The position numbers were made by a program, and so were the translations under genes. 64,000 nt of DNA from Acidobacteriota bacterium. GTDB taxonomy: Bacteria > Acidobacteriota > Blastocatellia > Chloracidobacteriales > JADJPF01. Position 1 is the first letter of the stretch, and every line of letters starts with the position of its first letter. The notes under the pieces are model-generated. The model saw only the letters and a list, made by a program, of their open reading frames with translations, searched no databases and had not been told where the DNA came from. The DNA lies in assembly GCA_016213785.1 (NCBI GenBank), contig JACQZQ010000023.1, positions 39,930 to 103,929 on the forward strand. The letters run 5' to 3'. Shown one piece after another: positions 54,674 to 63,830 of this stretch.

Positions 54674-55537
54674 ATGAGCCAGCCTATATCTTTTTTCTCA
54701 AAAGCACAAGCTAGAGGACGACGACTAGACATTTTTGCTTCTCCTCAAAAAATAGTTCAATTATTAGAAATACTTATTACTAAAATAAGTCCTAAATTAG
54801 TTATTTATATTTCATTAGATAATATCAGAGAAAATAACTATGAAATACTTATACATATCCTACAACGAGGTGCTAATTATTTACGCTCAGGAGGTAAATC
54901 TAAACCTAGTAGCAAAAATGAAAAAATTCCTAACACTCTACTTTTAGAAATAGTTAATAAAATGTCTGAAATCTTAGCCGAGGAAAGTCATAAGAGAATT
55001 TCTTTTCGCACATTTACAGACAACTACCTACGGATTTTATCTTGCCCTAATGATATAAAACAATTCTTAGAATCAGGGGAAATAACACTTTTTGAAGCCT
55101 TACAATTAAAACGACTTAGTGCAGAAAACTTAAAAATAAGCCAAGAGAAAGCATTTAAGCTTAGGGCAGATTTTTTTCTTAACTGCCGTAAAGAAAAATG
55201 GATAATCCAACGCCTACGTTATGAAATAGACTTAAAATTAAATAAATTTGACTTAGTAGAAAATAGTATTAAAAACCCTTCCCCACCTATTGAAGAAACT
55301 GATTTATCATTTGATAGAGAACTTTCTATTAACCCAAATTCATTTTTTAATGAGCAAATTTGTTCTATGATGGAAATGATTAGTTCTATTGATGTTAAAG
55401 AATTGGAAAAAACAGAACTAGATATGTTACTTAATAGTGTAGATAATGTGATTTTACAGCTACAAAAAATTATAAAGAAACAACAAAAAACTATTAAAAA
55501 AACTAAAATAGAAAATCCTAACTTAGGGTTTCTTTAA
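54674..55537 (+). CDS. Hypothetical cytoplasmic protein, unknown function
   Basis: A 287-residue soluble, helix-rich protein of no recognised family. It lacks a signal peptide, membrane segments and cysteine motifs. The N-terminal 100 residues mix strands and helices (LVIYISLDNIRENNYEILIH). Later there is a long acidic and lysine-rich coiled-coil-prone end (VILQLQKIIKKQQKTIKKTK). It begins 51 bp after the cytochrome b-c gene and could be co-transcribed, but its ribosome site is weak. No function is proposed. Confidence 0.65.
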   Translation: MSQPISFFSKAQARGRRLDIFASPQKIVQLLEILITKISPKLVIYISLDNIRENNYEILIHILQRGANYLRSGGKSKPSSKNEKIPNTLLLEIVNKMSEILAEESHKRISFRTFTDNYLRILSCPNDIKQFLESGEITLFEALQLKRLSAENLKISQEKAFKLRADFFLNCRKEKWIIQRLRYEIDLKLNKFDLVENSIKNPSPPIEETDLSFDRELSINPNSFFNEQICSMMEMISSIDVKELEKTELDMLLNSVDNVILQLQKIIKKQQKTIKKTKIENPNLGFL

Positions 55538-55544
55538 TTTACAA

Positions 55545-56708
55545 TTAATGTTCAAAAAAACGCTTAAAATATTCTTGTTGAGATAGAACCTCAAAAGCAT
55601 ATTTACTACCAACCATATCTGGTAAATTACTATTTCGGGCATATTCTATAGTTTCTACACCTACGGAATATGCAGCTAGAGTTAGTTTTAGGTCATTTTG
55701 AAATTTATCTAGGTATTTACGTAAGAGAGAAGCACCAAAATCAATATTTGAGGCTGGGTCTAAACCCTGCTGATGAGCACTTAACCAATCAGAATAACGC
55801 TTATCATCTATTTGCATAAGGCCACAACGTCCATTTGTTCCAATAATATTATTTCCTGCACTCTCACGCCAAATTACAGCAGCAATAAGAGAAGCCGCTA
55901 AGTTATATTTTTCTGCTGCTAAATAAATAAATTCTGCCCATTTATCAAAAGGGGCAGGTATATTAGGCCGCCTTTTTTGTTGTTTTTGATCTTCTTCTTC
56001 ACTCTCATTAATTTGTGTAGGAATTGTACCAAAACCAGGTGGGGCTATTTGTGGCTGTAGAATAGAATTACCCATCATTTGAAAACGAAGTTTAGAGAAA
56101 TTATCAAGAGCAAATGCAGGGGTATAATTTTCTTTATTTTGGACATGTTCTTGGTTTGGTTTATTTTGAGGAAATTTTATTAATTTTCCTGGGTACATTT
56201 TATTTATATCAGTAATATCAGGATTAGCTTTTTGTAGTTCTTGAGCAGATATCCCATATTTCTTAGCAATTTCTCCTAGAGTATCTCCTATTTTCATAGT
56301 GTAATTGTCTGGTAATTTATTTTGCTCGCTACTATTAATAGCTAATTTAGGTATTTTAAGTAAAGCCCCAGCAAACAAAGGGTTATTTACTAAACTAGGA
56401 TTAGCACGCAAAAGGTCTTTTAAGCCAAGGCTAAACTGCGAAGCAATACTACCTGTAGTATCTCCTTGCTGGGAAGTATAATTAAGAAATCCTGTAACAT
56501 TATCTCCTGTAGGAATATTTATCTCTTGCCCAACAAAAAGTTCTCCAATTAAGCCATCCTTAAAGTTTGCAGCAATTAAAGCCTCTAAAGATACTCCAAA
56601 CTGAGCAGCAATGCTTTCTAGAGTATCCCCAGGTTGAACAGTATAACCTGTTTGACTAGTTTGACTTGAATCGCCTGTATTTGGAACTTGTGGAAGATAA
56701 ATTTCCAT
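55545..56708 (-). CDS. LysM-repeat lytic transglycosylase (SLT domain)
   Basis: A 387-residue cell-wall enzyme. Three LysM peptidoglycan-binding modules occur (YTVQPGDTLESIA, YTSQQGDTTGSIA and YTMKIGDTLGEIA at about residues 22, 77 and 135). The C-terminal SLT domain (about 255-385) has the catalytic Glu in IWRESAGN, then GLMQIDDKRYSDW, and the AAYSVG equivalent of the family's AYNAG. It cleaves peptidoglycan glycan strands with anhydro end formation. No clear signal peptide is visible at the N-terminus, which is odd for a wall enzyme and may mean another export route. Confidence 0.9.
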   Translation of the reverse strand: MEIYLPQVPNTGDSSQTSQTGYTVQPGDTLESIAAQFGVSLEALIAANFKDGLIGELFVGQEINIPTGDNVTGFLNYTSQQGDTTGSIASQFSLGLKDLLRANPSLVNNPLFAGALLKIPKLAINSSEQNKLPDNYTMKIGDTLGEIAKKYGISAQELQKANPDITDINKMYPGKLIKFPQNKPNQEHVQNKENYTPAFALDNFSKLRFQMMGNSILQPQIAPPGFGTIPTQINESEEEDQKQQKRRPNIPAPFDKWAEFIYLAAEKYNLAASLIAAVIWRESAGNNIIGTNGRCGLMQIDDKRYSDWLSAHQQGLDPASNIDFGASLLRKYLDKFQNDLKLTLAAYSVGVETIEYARNSNLPDMVGSKYAFEVLSQQEYFKRFFEH

Positions 56709-56812
56709 AAATTAAGCCTCAAAAAAACTAAATTAAATAGATTAAAGTGTAGTTTAGTACTCTAATCTTTACCACCACTGGTGGCAAAAAATTACTAATA
56801 TTTCCAAATAAC

Positions 56813-56845
56813 AAAAAAGCCTACACTAAATTAGTATAGGCTTTT
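56813..56845 (-). terminator. Terminator of the membrane desaturase gene
   Basis: The imperfect stem AAGCCTACACTA/TAGTATAGGCTT (about 56817-56828 and 56832-56843) with loop AAT has T-runs on both sides. It ends the minus-strand gene at 56884 and could act in both directions. Confidence 0.78.
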
Positions 56846-56883
56846 GTTAAGTTGATTCTAAATTGATTCTAAATTGAAGATAT

Positions 56884-57768
56884 TTAAGTTTTTTCTACTC
56901 TTGGTCGTCGTACATCCTTAGCTAAACCTAGTTTTTCCATTAAAACAATGCTATACCAACCAATGTCTATTTGTGCCCAACTACGGCTAAATTTGGCTAC
57001 ATTAGCAGCATTATGATGGTTATGATGCCAATTTTCACCCCAAGCACCAAATTGAAAAGGCCCTAGCCACCAAATATTACGGCTAGAATCTTCTCCCATA
57101 ACAGAGCCAGGAGATAAGTGAAGTACACTATTAACAACCATTTGAAAATGAAGGCTATGAACTAAGCGAATAGCTCCAAGCCAGAAAAAACCTTGCCATC
57201 CAAAAACTAGTCCCCAAGAAAGAGAAACTAAAATTAGAAAAGGTAGAGCTTTTTCCCAGGCATGGTATTGTTTTCTATCAATATCAGGTGCCCATTTTTT
57301 GATATCTGAGCCAGGCCATTGATAAACCCAACGAAGGTGTGCCCACCAAAAACCACCATGTCTAGGACTAGAAATATCTTCTTCTGTATCTGCTTTAGCA
57401 TGGTGTTCACGATGATTTGCTACCCAAGTAATAGGAGAACCGTTACCATTTAGAATAGTAAAAAATATTAGTATATGTTCTATAAATTTATTTAATTTCA
57501 AAGAACGGTGCGAAAGAGCACGATGATAGCAAACTGTAGTACCTAAACCCCCTAAAAAAGTTAGTATTAAGGTTAATATTACTACGGTCATAGAAGGTAA
57601 TGAGTAATTAATAACTCCTGCAAGACCAAGTAATTGTAATATAATCCCAACAATTGCTAGAACGTGAACTACAACCATATAAATAAAAGTTAAAAAGTTA
57701 TTCTTGGCAGGCTTCCACCAAGGACGCTGCCAAGGACGCGCTTCAACGAATTTTGACGTTGCACTCAT
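56884..57768 (-). CDS. Membrane fatty-acyl desaturase (delta-9 / stearoyl-CoA desaturase type)
   Basis: A 294-residue integral membrane diiron enzyme introducing double bonds into acyl chains. The three histidine boxes are present in order: HRALSH (about residue 83), HREHH (about 119) and HHNHH (about 252). Four hydrophobic segments flank them in the usual arrangement. It is related to acyl-lipid or acyl-CoA desaturases; the electron donor is not encoded nearby. Monocistronic with its own terminator. The soluble diiron desaturase at 17156 is a separate, unrelated family acting on ACP-bound chains. Confidence 0.93.
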   Translation of the reverse strand: MSATSKFVEARPWQRPWWKPAKNNFLTFIYMVVVHVLAIVGIILQLLGLAGVINYSLPSMTVVILTLILTFLGGLGTTVCYHRALSHRSLKLNKFIEHILIFFTILNGNGSPITWVANHREHHAKADTEEDISSPRHGGFWWAHLRWVYQWPGSDIKKWAPDIDRKQYHAWEKALPFLILVSLSWGLVFGWQGFFWLGAIRLVHSLHFQMVVNSVLHLSPGSVMGEDSSRNIWWLGPFQFGAWGENWHHNHHNAANVAKFSRSWAQIDIGWYSIVLMEKLGLAKDVRRPRVEKT

Positions 57769-58233
57769 GTATATTTTTACTCCAGATCGAAAGTATAAAG
57801 ATATGCCTAATAATTTGGCTAAAAATTTTATCCCTATTGTCCTTAATGCCTAGTAAGTTTCTTAGTACTAATGCTTTATAAGTAAATAATACTACTAGAA
57901 TCTAGTAATAAAGCTTAGTATTTGGGAAAAATTTGTTTTCTATAGCTTTTGCTGCTTTCTTTACCTAGAGGTGAGAAACTCGGCAGTTTTAACGAAAGAA
58001 GATTCAAGATAAAGCAAATTAATAAAATCCAAGTAACCCAATTGGCTCTATCTGCCAATAAAAAACAGCAGGTAACTATCAATAATTTAGTCTAAACCTT
58101 AAAGAAAACTTAAAGTATCTCAATAGTATCAAAGCGGATCATCCTTACAAAACGAGAATTCCGGGAAAATATGTTCTTAAAGATTGAAGATTCTTGGCTT
58201 ACCATATAAGCTTGTAAGCTCTTTATTTTAGAT
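57769..58233. other. Intergenic region, no gene seen
   Basis: 465 bp, AT-rich, containing the desaturase promoter. No convincing coding potential, tRNA or strong hairpin was found. Confidence 0.5.
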
Positions 58234-58962
58234 TTATTTACGACAGGCACGAGAAATAAAATGCCTAAACAATGCTTGAGAGAGTTGGTCTTTTTCCCAG
58301 CCCGCTTCTGGATGCCACTGTACGCCTAAAATAAAATGATCTGGCCTTGTATTAATAATGGCCTCAACCAAACCATCAGCAGACCAAGCAATAGGTTCAA
58401 TATCCTCTCCTAAAGTATCTACTCCTTGATGATGATGGCTATTAACCCTAGCAGTATTACCACCAGCTAAAATTGCAAGTAAGCTTTCTTCTTTGATTTT
58501 TATACTATGTGAGGGTCTAGAATAATTGCCTTCTTGTTGATGTTTAAGAACATCTTCTATTTGTGACTCTAGATCTTGAAATAAAGTGCCCCCTCTATAA
58601 ACATTAAGTAATTGCATACCATAACAAATCGCTAAAACAGGAACTTTATTAGCCTCACAAGCTTGCAAAAATAATATATCTGTTTCGTCTTTTTCATAAG
58701 AAACAGCACCTAATTTTATATGTGGGCCTTGTCCATACCTAAGAGGATCAACATCGCTATTACTGCCTGATAGTACTACTCCATCTAAGTGTTTAATTAT
58801 TGGGTCAATGTAGTCTGGCTCTGGAATCAGTGGCAGATAAATAGGGACTCCTCCAGCAGAATAAATTGCTTCTCCATAATAACGCCTTAAGTAAAACTGA
58901 TCGTCTTTCTCATTTAGTCGAGTGGTAATACCTATTAAAGGTTTTTGTGATTGGTTTAACAT
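58234..58962 (-). CDS. Class I glutamine amidotransferase-like gamma-glutamyl hydrolase (peptidase C26)
   Basis: A 242-residue single-domain enzyme of the PuuD/C26 family, which hydrolyses gamma-glutamyl amide bonds. The nucleophile Cys lies in AICYGMQLLNV and the His/Glu pair in GVQWHPEAG. Typical segments are ITTRLN, GVVLSGSNSDVDP and RPSHSIKI. Length matches the family. It begins about 100 bp from the Sua5 gene. The physiological substrate (gamma-glutamyl-GABA or another conjugate) is undetermined. Confidence 0.93.
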   Translation of the reverse strand: MLNQSQKPLIGITTRLNEKDDQFYLRRYYGEAIYSAGGVPIYLPLIPEPDYIDPIIKHLDGVVLSGSNSDVDPLRYGQGPHIKLGAVSYEKDETDILFLQACEANKVPVLAICYGMQLLNVYRGGTLFQDLESQIEDVLKHQQEGNYSRPSHSIKIKEESLLAILAGGNTARVNSHHHQGVDTLGEDIEPIAWSADGLVEAIINTRPDHFILGVQWHPEAGWEKDQLSQALFRHFISRACRK

Positions 58963-59060
58963 ATAAATATTCTCAAAAAGTGAAATTTTTAAGTTTAATC
59001 TACTCAGTTAAAAGTAAGCTTAGATCTATATTAAAAGTGCTGTCAAAAGAAACTTGAAAA

Positions 59061-59699
59061 TTAGCCTATGTTTTCTAACAAAGTCATTAAACTAATCTGA
59101 CTAATTGCACCTTCACGTACCAAGTTAGGAGGTTCAATAGTTAAATCTATTACACTAGAAGGCTTTCCTCCAGGGCTTTTACCCCCATCTAGGATATAAT
59201 CTAGCCGATTACCAAGCTGTAAAAAAACCTCAGAAGCCGTCTCTACATTAGGCTGACCTGATAAATTAGCACTAGTAGCAGTGATAGCACCACCTACAGC
59301 TTTAGTAAGTCTTTGAGCTAGCTCATAATTAGGATATCTTATGCCAACAGTATTTTCTGTAGAAACTAAATTTTTAGGTAGTAGATCACTAGCAGGCAAA
59401 ACTATAGTCAAGGGGCCAGGCCAAAAATTAGTTGTAAGGATCTGAAAATATTTTTGTTGTTTTTTAGTTAATTTCTCTAAAACAATACATTTATCCAAAC
59501 CTTCTAAAGAAGAAATAAGAAGTAGTATAGCCTTATAAGAAGGTCTATTTTTAAGCTGATATATTTTTTCTACCGAACTAGCATTGAAGGGATCACAACC
59601 TAGGCCATAAAATGTGTCTGTTGGAAAGGCTACAACTCCTCCATTTTTGATAGTTTGAGCAGCTTTATCAATTTCTAAGGTTAATAAACAGTTATTCAT
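59061..59699 (-). CDS. L-threonylcarbamoyladenylate synthase (Sua5/YciO/YrdC family)
   Basis: A 212-residue YrdC-domain protein. It makes threonylcarbamoyl-AMP from threonine, bicarbonate and ATP for the t6A37 modification of tRNA. Family landmarks are GGVVAFPTDTFYGLGCDP, KNRPSYKAILL, FWPGPLTIVLPA, VGIRYPN, ATSANLSGQP and SSVIDLT. The C-terminal Sua5 domain is absent, so it is YrdC/TsaC-like in length. It is divergent from the methyltransferase gene, separated by only 6 bp. Confidence 0.94.
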   Translation of the reverse strand: MNNCLLTLEIDKAAQTIKNGGVVAFPTDTFYGLGCDPFNASSVEKIYQLKNRPSYKAILLLISSLEGLDKCIVLEKLTKKQQKYFQILTTNFWPGPLTIVLPASDLLPKNLVSTENTVGIRYPNYELAQRLTKAVGGAITATSANLSGQPNVETASEVFLQLGNRLDYILDGGKSPGGKPSSVIDLTIEPPNLVREGAISQISLMTLLENIG

Positions 59700-59705
59700 A
59701 AAATT

Positions 59706-60512
59706 ATGTTAATAGATAAAATTACTAGCCGCCAAAATCCTTTAATAAAACGTTTTCGTGATGTTCGCCAAAATCAAGAACGCCACCTAATTTTAATTGA
59801 AGGAATACGCTTAGTTGAAGAAGCAATAAAAGCTCAACTTCATTTTGAAGTAGTAGCTTATACAGATCGACTACATAGTACAGAAAGAGGTCAAAAACTT
59901 TACAATCAACTCTTAAATCTTTCTTGTAGAGGCGCTTTAGTAACAGAATCTATTATGACTGCAATGTCTGATGTAAACTCGCCCCAAGGTGTAGCTGCAA
60001 TAACACATATCCCTTACGCTACTATTGAGGATGCAATAAATAAGCCTCTACCTTTAGTAATAGTAGCACATCAATTACAAGACCCTGGTAATATAGGAAC
60101 CATTATCCGTACTGCCCAAGCCATAGGAGCAGATAGTTTAATAACTACCCTTGGCACAGTAAACCCTTTTAACCTAAAAGCATTAAGAGCTTCTATGGGA
60201 GCGGCTTTTCGCTTACCAATAATATTAAACCTTAAGTCTCAACAACTAGTTGAATTTTGTCAAACTTCTGGCTTACAAATCATTACTACTAGTATAACAT
60301 CTGGTAAAGAATATACATCTTTTAATTGGAAAGCTCCTCTAGCTCTAATACTTGGGTCAGAAGCCTCTGGAGTAGATTTATTTTTAGAAAAAGCTTCAAA
60401 AGAAAGTGTTTTTATCCCTATGTCTAAGAGCGTTGAATCCCTAAATGTAGCTACTGCTGGAGCAGTTTTACTTTACGAAGCGGCTAGACAAAGAGGCTTT
60501 ATTTTTTCTTAG
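59706..60512 (+). CDS. TrmH/SpoU-family RNA 2'-O-methyltransferase
   Basis: A 268-residue protein with an N-terminal RNA-substrate-binding domain (RQNPLIKRFRDVRQNQ). A C-terminal knotted SpoU domain carries motif 1 (QDPGNIGTIIRTAQAIGAD), motif 2 (ILGSEASGVD) and motif 3 (IPMSKSVESLNVATAGA). It methylates a ribose in rRNA or tRNA using S-adenosylmethionine. The specific target (RlmB-like or TsnR-like) cannot be told from sequence. It diverges from the Sua5 gene, so the two may share a compact bidirectional promoter. Confidence 0.95.
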   Translation: MLIDKITSRQNPLIKRFRDVRQNQERHLILIEGIRLVEEAIKAQLHFEVVAYTDRLHSTERGQKLYNQLLNLSCRGALVTESIMTAMSDVNSPQGVAAITHIPYATIEDAINKPLPLVIVAHQLQDPGNIGTIIRTAQAIGADSLITTLGTVNPFNLKALRASMGAAFRLPIILNLKSQQLVEFCQTSGLQIITTSITSGKEYTSFNWKAPLALILGSEASGVDLFLEKASKESVFIPMSKSVESLNVATAGAVLLYEAARQRGFIFS

Positions 60513-61063
60513 AGTCTTAGAGAGACTATTTAATTTTGCGAAAATTTAACAAATAAAGCCGCATTGACAGCATTAGACTGGCGTGCAATACTAATTTTGC
60601 TACAGCAAGTGACAAAATACTTAGATAAATTCATTATTTTAATTTAGTGAGTTTGCATTTTATATTGTCGCTTAAGATGGTTCTACTAATATAAACAACC
60701 ATCTGTTTCGATCACTACCCAAATGTGCCAGTTAACAGCTTCTTTGCTTCCCCCAAGCTTGAATGTAGTTACTGGCACCCGTTTTGGTCTATATCTAAAA
60801 GTATTTATCAAAGAACATGGTTATTAATTCTCAAAAAACTATTCAATATATTAATAAAGCTATACAAATCTTTTAATTAGCTAAAATTTTTATAATACAA
60901 AATTTAATTAAAGTATTTTCCTAAAAATGCTAAAATATTTTTTTGCAACTTAAAATCAATTTAGATCAGTAAACTAGTTTTTTCCTAAAATAACTTATCA
61001 AAGCCCTAAAATATAAAAAATAAAAGTATAAATTTTGGAAAAACTTAAGCTGGAGCAACAATT
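60513..61063. other. Long intergenic region upstream of the FGE-domain gene
   Basis: 551 bp without credible coding potential. It contains the structured segment described separately (60590-60790) and the presumed promoter of the 61064 gene. Confidence 0.6.
60590..60790 (+). ncRNA. Candidate structured RNA or leader element
   Basis: Three neighbouring helices can form. The first is AAGTGACAA/TTGTCGCTT (60607-60615 and 60665-60673, one G-U pair). The second is AGATGGTT/AACCATCT (60675-60682 and 60697-60704). The third is a multi-tier hairpin with GTGCCAGT/ACTGGCAC (60725-60732 and 60771-60778), inner AGCTT/AAGCT (60737-60741 and 60755-60759) and outer ACC/GGT with AAA/TTT. The G-U pair favours the plus strand. 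It matches no RNA family that was recognised. Confidence 0.4.
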
Positions 61064-63562
61064 ATGTATTGTCCCTTTTGTGGAACTGACAACGCAGCGG
61101 ATCAAAAATATTGCCGCAATTGCGGAGCAACCTTGCCTACATCAGTAGCTAAACCACCTACTAAAGCACATAAACCTGTTCCTACTAGCAATCCTCGGCC
61201 TTCAGGCCCTTTTGTACCACCTGCGCCACCTAGTTTACCTAAACGTAGTAAAGCATTAGAGCCTGCAATTCAAAGTGCTCCAGACGATATAGAAGATCCA
61301 GGAGCAACTAACCTTTCTTATAAATTACCTGCCTTTGCTTCTAAAAATGCCGATCAAGCACAACCATCAGATATAGTTGATAATTTTTATGAAACTCAGG
61401 CTATGGGAAATATATTAAATAAAAATGTTAAACCTGTGCCTAATGTAGACTTAAAAACCGTAGAAATGAGTTCCTTAACTTCTAATGATGAGGACTTAAA
61501 AAGCACTAGTGTTGGAATGCCTGTAGCTAGTTATGTTACAGATAATTCAAAACTTCTTAGCCCAGATAAATCTGAAGAATACTTTCCTACAGTACTTACA
61601 CAGCCTAAACCACCTGAATCGGCTGAAGAGCAGTTGCGTTTGTTAAAAGAATTAATGGAAGCAGGAGGAGAGTCTTGGAAAGTTCCACCACCTGCCCCAC
61701 CACCACCCTCATCTGCTTTATCTACTTTAGCTGCTCCTTCCCTTAGCTCACCTATTCCTTCGGCTGCTAGTTCTGCTCCTACAACAGAACAAACTCTAAG
61801 TATGGCAGCATTGCCAAAACCTGTTGAAACTACTAGTAAATCTGTTGAGCAAACTTTGATAAGTAGCTCTGCTAGTAAACCTTCTACTGCTTTTGATCAA
61901 ACTCTAAATTCAGCACCAGCTTTTTCCTTAGACAAGAAAGAACAAAATCCTGCATCAATAGAAAATTTTCCTCTTGGGCCAATCCCTCAAACTTTAACTA
62001 TGAAGGCTGCCCCAAAAGGCAAACCAGAGGGAGAAGATTTTTCATATCCAAATTTAGAAGGGCCTATAACATCTGAAGAAATTATGCCTGAAACCATACA
62101 GATGCAAAAACCTCCCTCAGATAGCAAAGATATTGCTTCGGCCTTAAATTCTTGGTCTTCAGATGTAACTAGTCCTTGGGGTACACCAGCACCTTCTCTT
62201 TCTGCCCCTTCTTCAAACCCAGATGCAAAAACCGAAGCCTTAAATAACAAAGCCTTTTCCAGTCCTCAGCAAGAAAAACCCAAATCTAAAAAAGACGCAT
62301 TTAAGACAATTTCTGTTGGGCCACGTATTGCTAAAACAAGCCAACCACCAAAAGATAATATACCAAATAATCCGCTCCCCCCTTCAAGTTCTTTTCTAGA
62401 TGACATTGATCCTAATAAAACAGCTATTTCAACAGCTTATGCTGATATGTTACAGCAAGAAAAACCCTTAGCTAATACTGCGCCTATGAGTACGCCTGAT
62501 ACTCATATATCAGAAGTCACTACAGAAATTAACGCAGGCATTTCCAGTATGTCTACCAAAGCTAGTGAAAGTAGTTTAGCTAAGCCAAATCAGCAACAAT
62601 TTATTTCTCCTACTATACCTACTCCACCAATAAATCCAACTCCTGATAATGTGGTTTCACCTCCTATAAGTAATAAACGATCGGTAAAAATACCTCTACT
62701 CCTAGGAATAATTCTTGTTTTAGTAATGTCAATTATTTTCATCGCTTGGAAGTTAATTGAAAATATATCTTCAACACCTCAAACTAGTGCCACTCCAAGC
62801 CCTAGCCCTGTTCTAAGCCCTGTTGCTAGTCAAACACCGCAAACAACTACAACTCCTGAACCTGTTACAGTTGCTCCCCCTGAAAATATGGTACTTGTCC
62901 CAGCAGGAGAATACAGAGTTGGAAGTGATTCACCTGGCCCAGATGGAGATACTTTTTCTTCTCCACAACACACAGTAAAGATTTCTGCTTTCTATATTGA
63001 TGTTTATGAAGTTACTAATGAAGAATATAGCAAGTTTTTGCAAGCAACAGCATACCCAGCACCTAGCAATTGGCAAAATGGTCAATACCCAGGCAAAGCC
63101 CAAGATCCTGTTGCTAATGTAAGTTGGGAAGATGCCCAAGCTTATGCTACATGGGCTGATAAACGTTTACCTACAGAAGAAGAATGGGAAATTGCTGCTT
63201 CAGGCCAAGAACATTCTCTCTACCCTTGGGGTAATGAACCTGACACTAAACGAACTAATTCTAAAGAATTTGGGGCTAAATCTGTTAGAACGGTTGGTTC
63301 AGTTAAAACAAGTAAAAGCTCTCTTGGCTCTTTTGATATGAGTGGAAATGTTTGGGAATGGACATCTTCCCCAGCAAAAGCTTATCCAAATGCAAAAGAA
63401 CCTAAAACAACAGACCCTGAAAAACAAAGAATTTTCCGAGGTGGCTCATATCAAGATAAAATTGAGTATTGCTCTACCATTTATCGTGGTTATGAGTCTT
63501 TAACTCTTACTTCACCAATACTAGGTTTTCGTTGTGCTAAAGATGCACCAGAACAAAAATAA
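61064..63562 (+). CDS. Zinc-ribbon, low-complexity, single-pass membrane protein with FGE-sulfatase domain
   Basis: An 832-residue protein. It starts with a zinc ribbon (CPFCGTDNAADQKYCRNCG, residues 3-21). A 500-residue Pro/Ser/Ala-rich cytoplasmic region contains repeated short motifs such as EQTLSMAALP, EQTLISSSA and DQTLNSAPA. A membrane helix lies at about 546-567. The C-terminal domain (about 605-830) is of the formylglycine-generating/SUMF1 type: MVLVPAGEYRVGSD, FYIDVYEVTNEEY, NVSWEDAQAYATWADKRLPTEEEWE, GNVWEWTSSP and FRGGSYQD. Many bacterial FGE-fold proteins are not true sulfatase activators; the two catalytic cysteines are not evident here. The threonine-rich QTL motifs could be phosphorylation sites. 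Confidence 0.82.
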   Translation: MYCPFCGTDNAADQKYCRNCGATLPTSVAKPPTKAHKPVPTSNPRPSGPFVPPAPPSLPKRSKALEPAIQSAPDDIEDPGATNLSYKLPAFASKNADQAQPSDIVDNFYETQAMGNILNKNVKPVPNVDLKTVEMSSLTSNDEDLKSTSVGMPVASYVTDNSKLLSPDKSEEYFPTVLTQPKPPESAEEQLRLLKELMEAGGESWKVPPPAPPPPSSALSTLAAPSLSSPIPSAASSAPTTEQTLSMAALPKPVETTSKSVEQTLISSSASKPSTAFDQTLNSAPAFSLDKKEQNPASIENFPLGPIPQTLTMKAAPKGKPEGEDFSYPNLEGPITSEEIMPETIQMQKPPSDSKDIASALNSWSSDVTSPWGTPAPSLSAPSSNPDAKTEALNNKAFSSPQQEKPKSKKDAFKTISVGPRIAKTSQPPKDNIPNNPLPPSSSFLDDIDPNKTAISTAYADMLQQEKPLANTAPMSTPDTHISEVTTEINAGISSMSTKASESSLAKPNQQQFISPTIPTPPINPTPDNVVSPPISNKRSVKIPLLLGIILVLVMSIIFIAWKLIENISSTPQTSATPSPSPVLSPVASQTPQTTTTPEPVTVAPPENMVLVPAGEYRVGSDSPGPDGDTFSSPQHTVKISAFYIDVYEVTNEEYSKFLQATAYPAPSNWQNGQYPGKAQDPVANVSWEDAQAYATWADKRLPTEEEWEIAASGQEHSLYPWGNEPDTKRTNSKEFGAKSVRTVGSVKTSKSSLGSFDMSGNVWEWTSSPAKAYPNAKEPKTTDPEKQRIFRGGSYQDKIEYCSTIYRGYESLTLTSPILGFRCAKDAPEQK

Positions 63563-63610
63563 TTTAAACTCAATACATTGTAAACTAAATAAGATTAAAT
63601 TCTTATTTCC

Positions 63611-63664
63611 TAAGCCCCAGCGCTTACGCACTGGGCTACAGTTATATCGCCACTTTGTGGCTTA
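63611..63664. repeat. Palindromic repeat-like element
   Basis: TAAGCC (63611-63616) and GGCTTA (63659-63664) form outer arms. Inside are an imperfect hairpin with AGCCC/GGGCT (63613-63617 and 63633-63637) and a perfect GCCAC/GTGGC hairpin (63649-63653 and 63657-63661) that partly overlap the arms. It resembles REP-like or IS200/IS605-related palindromes. No second copy is in the window. Confidence 0.4.
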
Positions 63665-63765
63665 AGATTCAAACATATAACATTACTTAATTTACAGAGT
63701 ACTCAATTGCCTTTACTTAAAATCTTTTAGCTTTCAACCGTTAAACCATAAAATATCCAAAATAT

Positions 63766-63793
63766 ATAGCCTAGCAATCGCTAGGCTATTTTT
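63766..63793 (+). terminator. Terminator hairpin between FGE gene and right-edge element
   Basis: The perfect stem ATAGCCTAGC/GCTAGGCTAT (63766-63775 and 63780-63789) has loop AATC and is followed by a T-run on the plus strand. It lies about 200 bp after the FGE-domain gene and also close to the end of the minus-strand element at 63831. Confidence 0.78.
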
Positions 63794-63830
63794 GTTACTA
63801 ATTTTGCTAAGTGTTATTCATCATCTCTTT

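Noticed and set aside
60590..60790. tmRNA, RNase P RNA, SRP RNA or cobalamin riboswitch
   Set aside because: The conserved sequences of those RNAs (tag/T-loop end, P4 motifs, GGAAGCAGC-type loop, GCCACTG box) were not found; the segment is retained only as an unnamed structured candidate.
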